A DNA stretch of 64,000 nt, taken from positions 19,376-83,375 of the forward strand of contig CALOEW010000003.1 in assembly GCA_942492445.1 (NCBI GenBank), read 5' to 3'. The notes beneath the pieces are model-generated. The model did no database searches. It was given only the letters and a program-made list of their open reading frames with translations, and was not told where the DNA came from. Numbering within the stretch: the stretch's first letter is position 1; each line of letters opens with the position of its first letter. Both the position numbers and the translations under genes were made by a program. This document shows positions 63,767 to 64,000 of the stretch, one piece after another. Source of the DNA: NORP240 sp942492445. Lineage in GTDB: Bacteria; Pseudomonadota; Gammaproteobacteria; Pseudomonadales; Pseudohongiellaceae.

Positions 63767-64000
63767 TCAGAGACCAACAGTTACCGCGACAATTCGCGCG
63801 TCAACCTGAAAAACCTGAAACAATATCTCCTTGAGGAATTCGATACCGATGAAGATAAAGATGGGTGAAAAGTCCAGACCGCCCATCGGGGGGATGACGC
63901 TGCGTACGGGTCTCATCACCGGTTCGGTCAGCTGCCACAGCAACTGCAGGGCGGGATGGGGATCTGCGTTAAGGCCGGAAAACAGCATAACGAACGACAT
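63767..64000 (-). CDS. yggT: YggT family membrane protein, C-terminal part
   Basis: The C-terminal 77 residues of a small membrane protein, cut by the window edge. Features are LTEPVMRPVRSVIPPMGG, then DFSPIFIFIGIEF, typical of YggT. The frame continues past the edge. The stop is 11 bases before yggU, as in many proteobacteria. The function is unknown, perhaps linked to cell division or osmotic behaviour. Confidence 0.9.
   Translation of the reverse strand: MSFVMLFSGLNADPHPALQLLWQLTEPVMRPVRSVIPPMGGLDFSPIFIFIGIEFLKEILFQVFQVDARIVAVTVGL

Overview
The window looks like chromosomal DNA of a free-living, probably marine, gammaproteobacterium. Most genes are housekeeping genes in an order familiar from Pseudomonas and its relatives: a glnE-waaF-waaC-waaG-waaP lipopolysaccharide (LPS) core block, an HAD phosphatase-rppH-ptsP-lgt-thyA-folA block, and a yggT-yggU-metX-metW-rdgB-hemW block. 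Genus and species cannot be fixed from the sequence alone. No rRNA, tRNA, CRISPR array, prophage or intact insertion sequence was seen.

Layout. 0-6.5 kb: an M48 lipoprotein protease, a GspE/PilB-type ATPase, and glnE. 6.5-22 kb: LPS core and lipid A genes (waaF, waaC, waaG, waaP, a double-kinase protein, a carbamoyltransferase, a membrane glycosyltransferase-like protein, an lpxL-type acyltransferase, hldE, waaA), with an FAD oxidoreductase/aldo-keto reductase pair set among them. 22-27 kb: pepQ, nhaA, two small conserved proteins and a RAYT-like transposase relative. 27-36 kb: the glycine cleavage operon gcvT-gcvH-gcvP, a VOC protein, a DUF5916 outer-membrane protein, a redoxin with an in-frame TGA, and lepB. 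36-46 kb: the giant helicase lhr, PilZ, and a repeat-rich stretch with an IS110 remnant and small genes. 46-57 kb: a molybdopterin oxidoreductase, polB, gcvR, rppH, ptsP, lgt, thyA and folA. 57-64 kb: one long minus-strand gene train from yggT to argA (methionine and arginine biosynthesis, hemW, rdgB, pterin dehydratase).

The most interesting object is the secreted redoxin at 34792-35373. Its reading frame is broken by a single TGA exactly where the first cysteine of a C-x-x-C redox motif belongs, and a hairpin with the geometry of a bacterial SECIS element follows. It is most likely a selenoprotein.

Two dispersed repeat families stand out. One is a ~540-570 bp element with two long copies in opposite orientation (16495-17066 and 22056-22591) and a partial copy directly upstream of the RAYT-like gene. 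The other is a set of palindromic elements with 14-16 bp inverted ends clustered at 41877-42907. Two intergenic stretches end in strong intrinsic terminators without an annotated gene, and may encode small RNAs.

At least five genes (the GspE/PilB-type ATPase, glnE, the double kinase, metX, yggU) carry single-base indels, and polB and the first gene may carry one near the start. Because these hit conserved housekeeping genes and the protein continues perfectly in the next frame, sequencing or assembly error is more likely than real gene decay.
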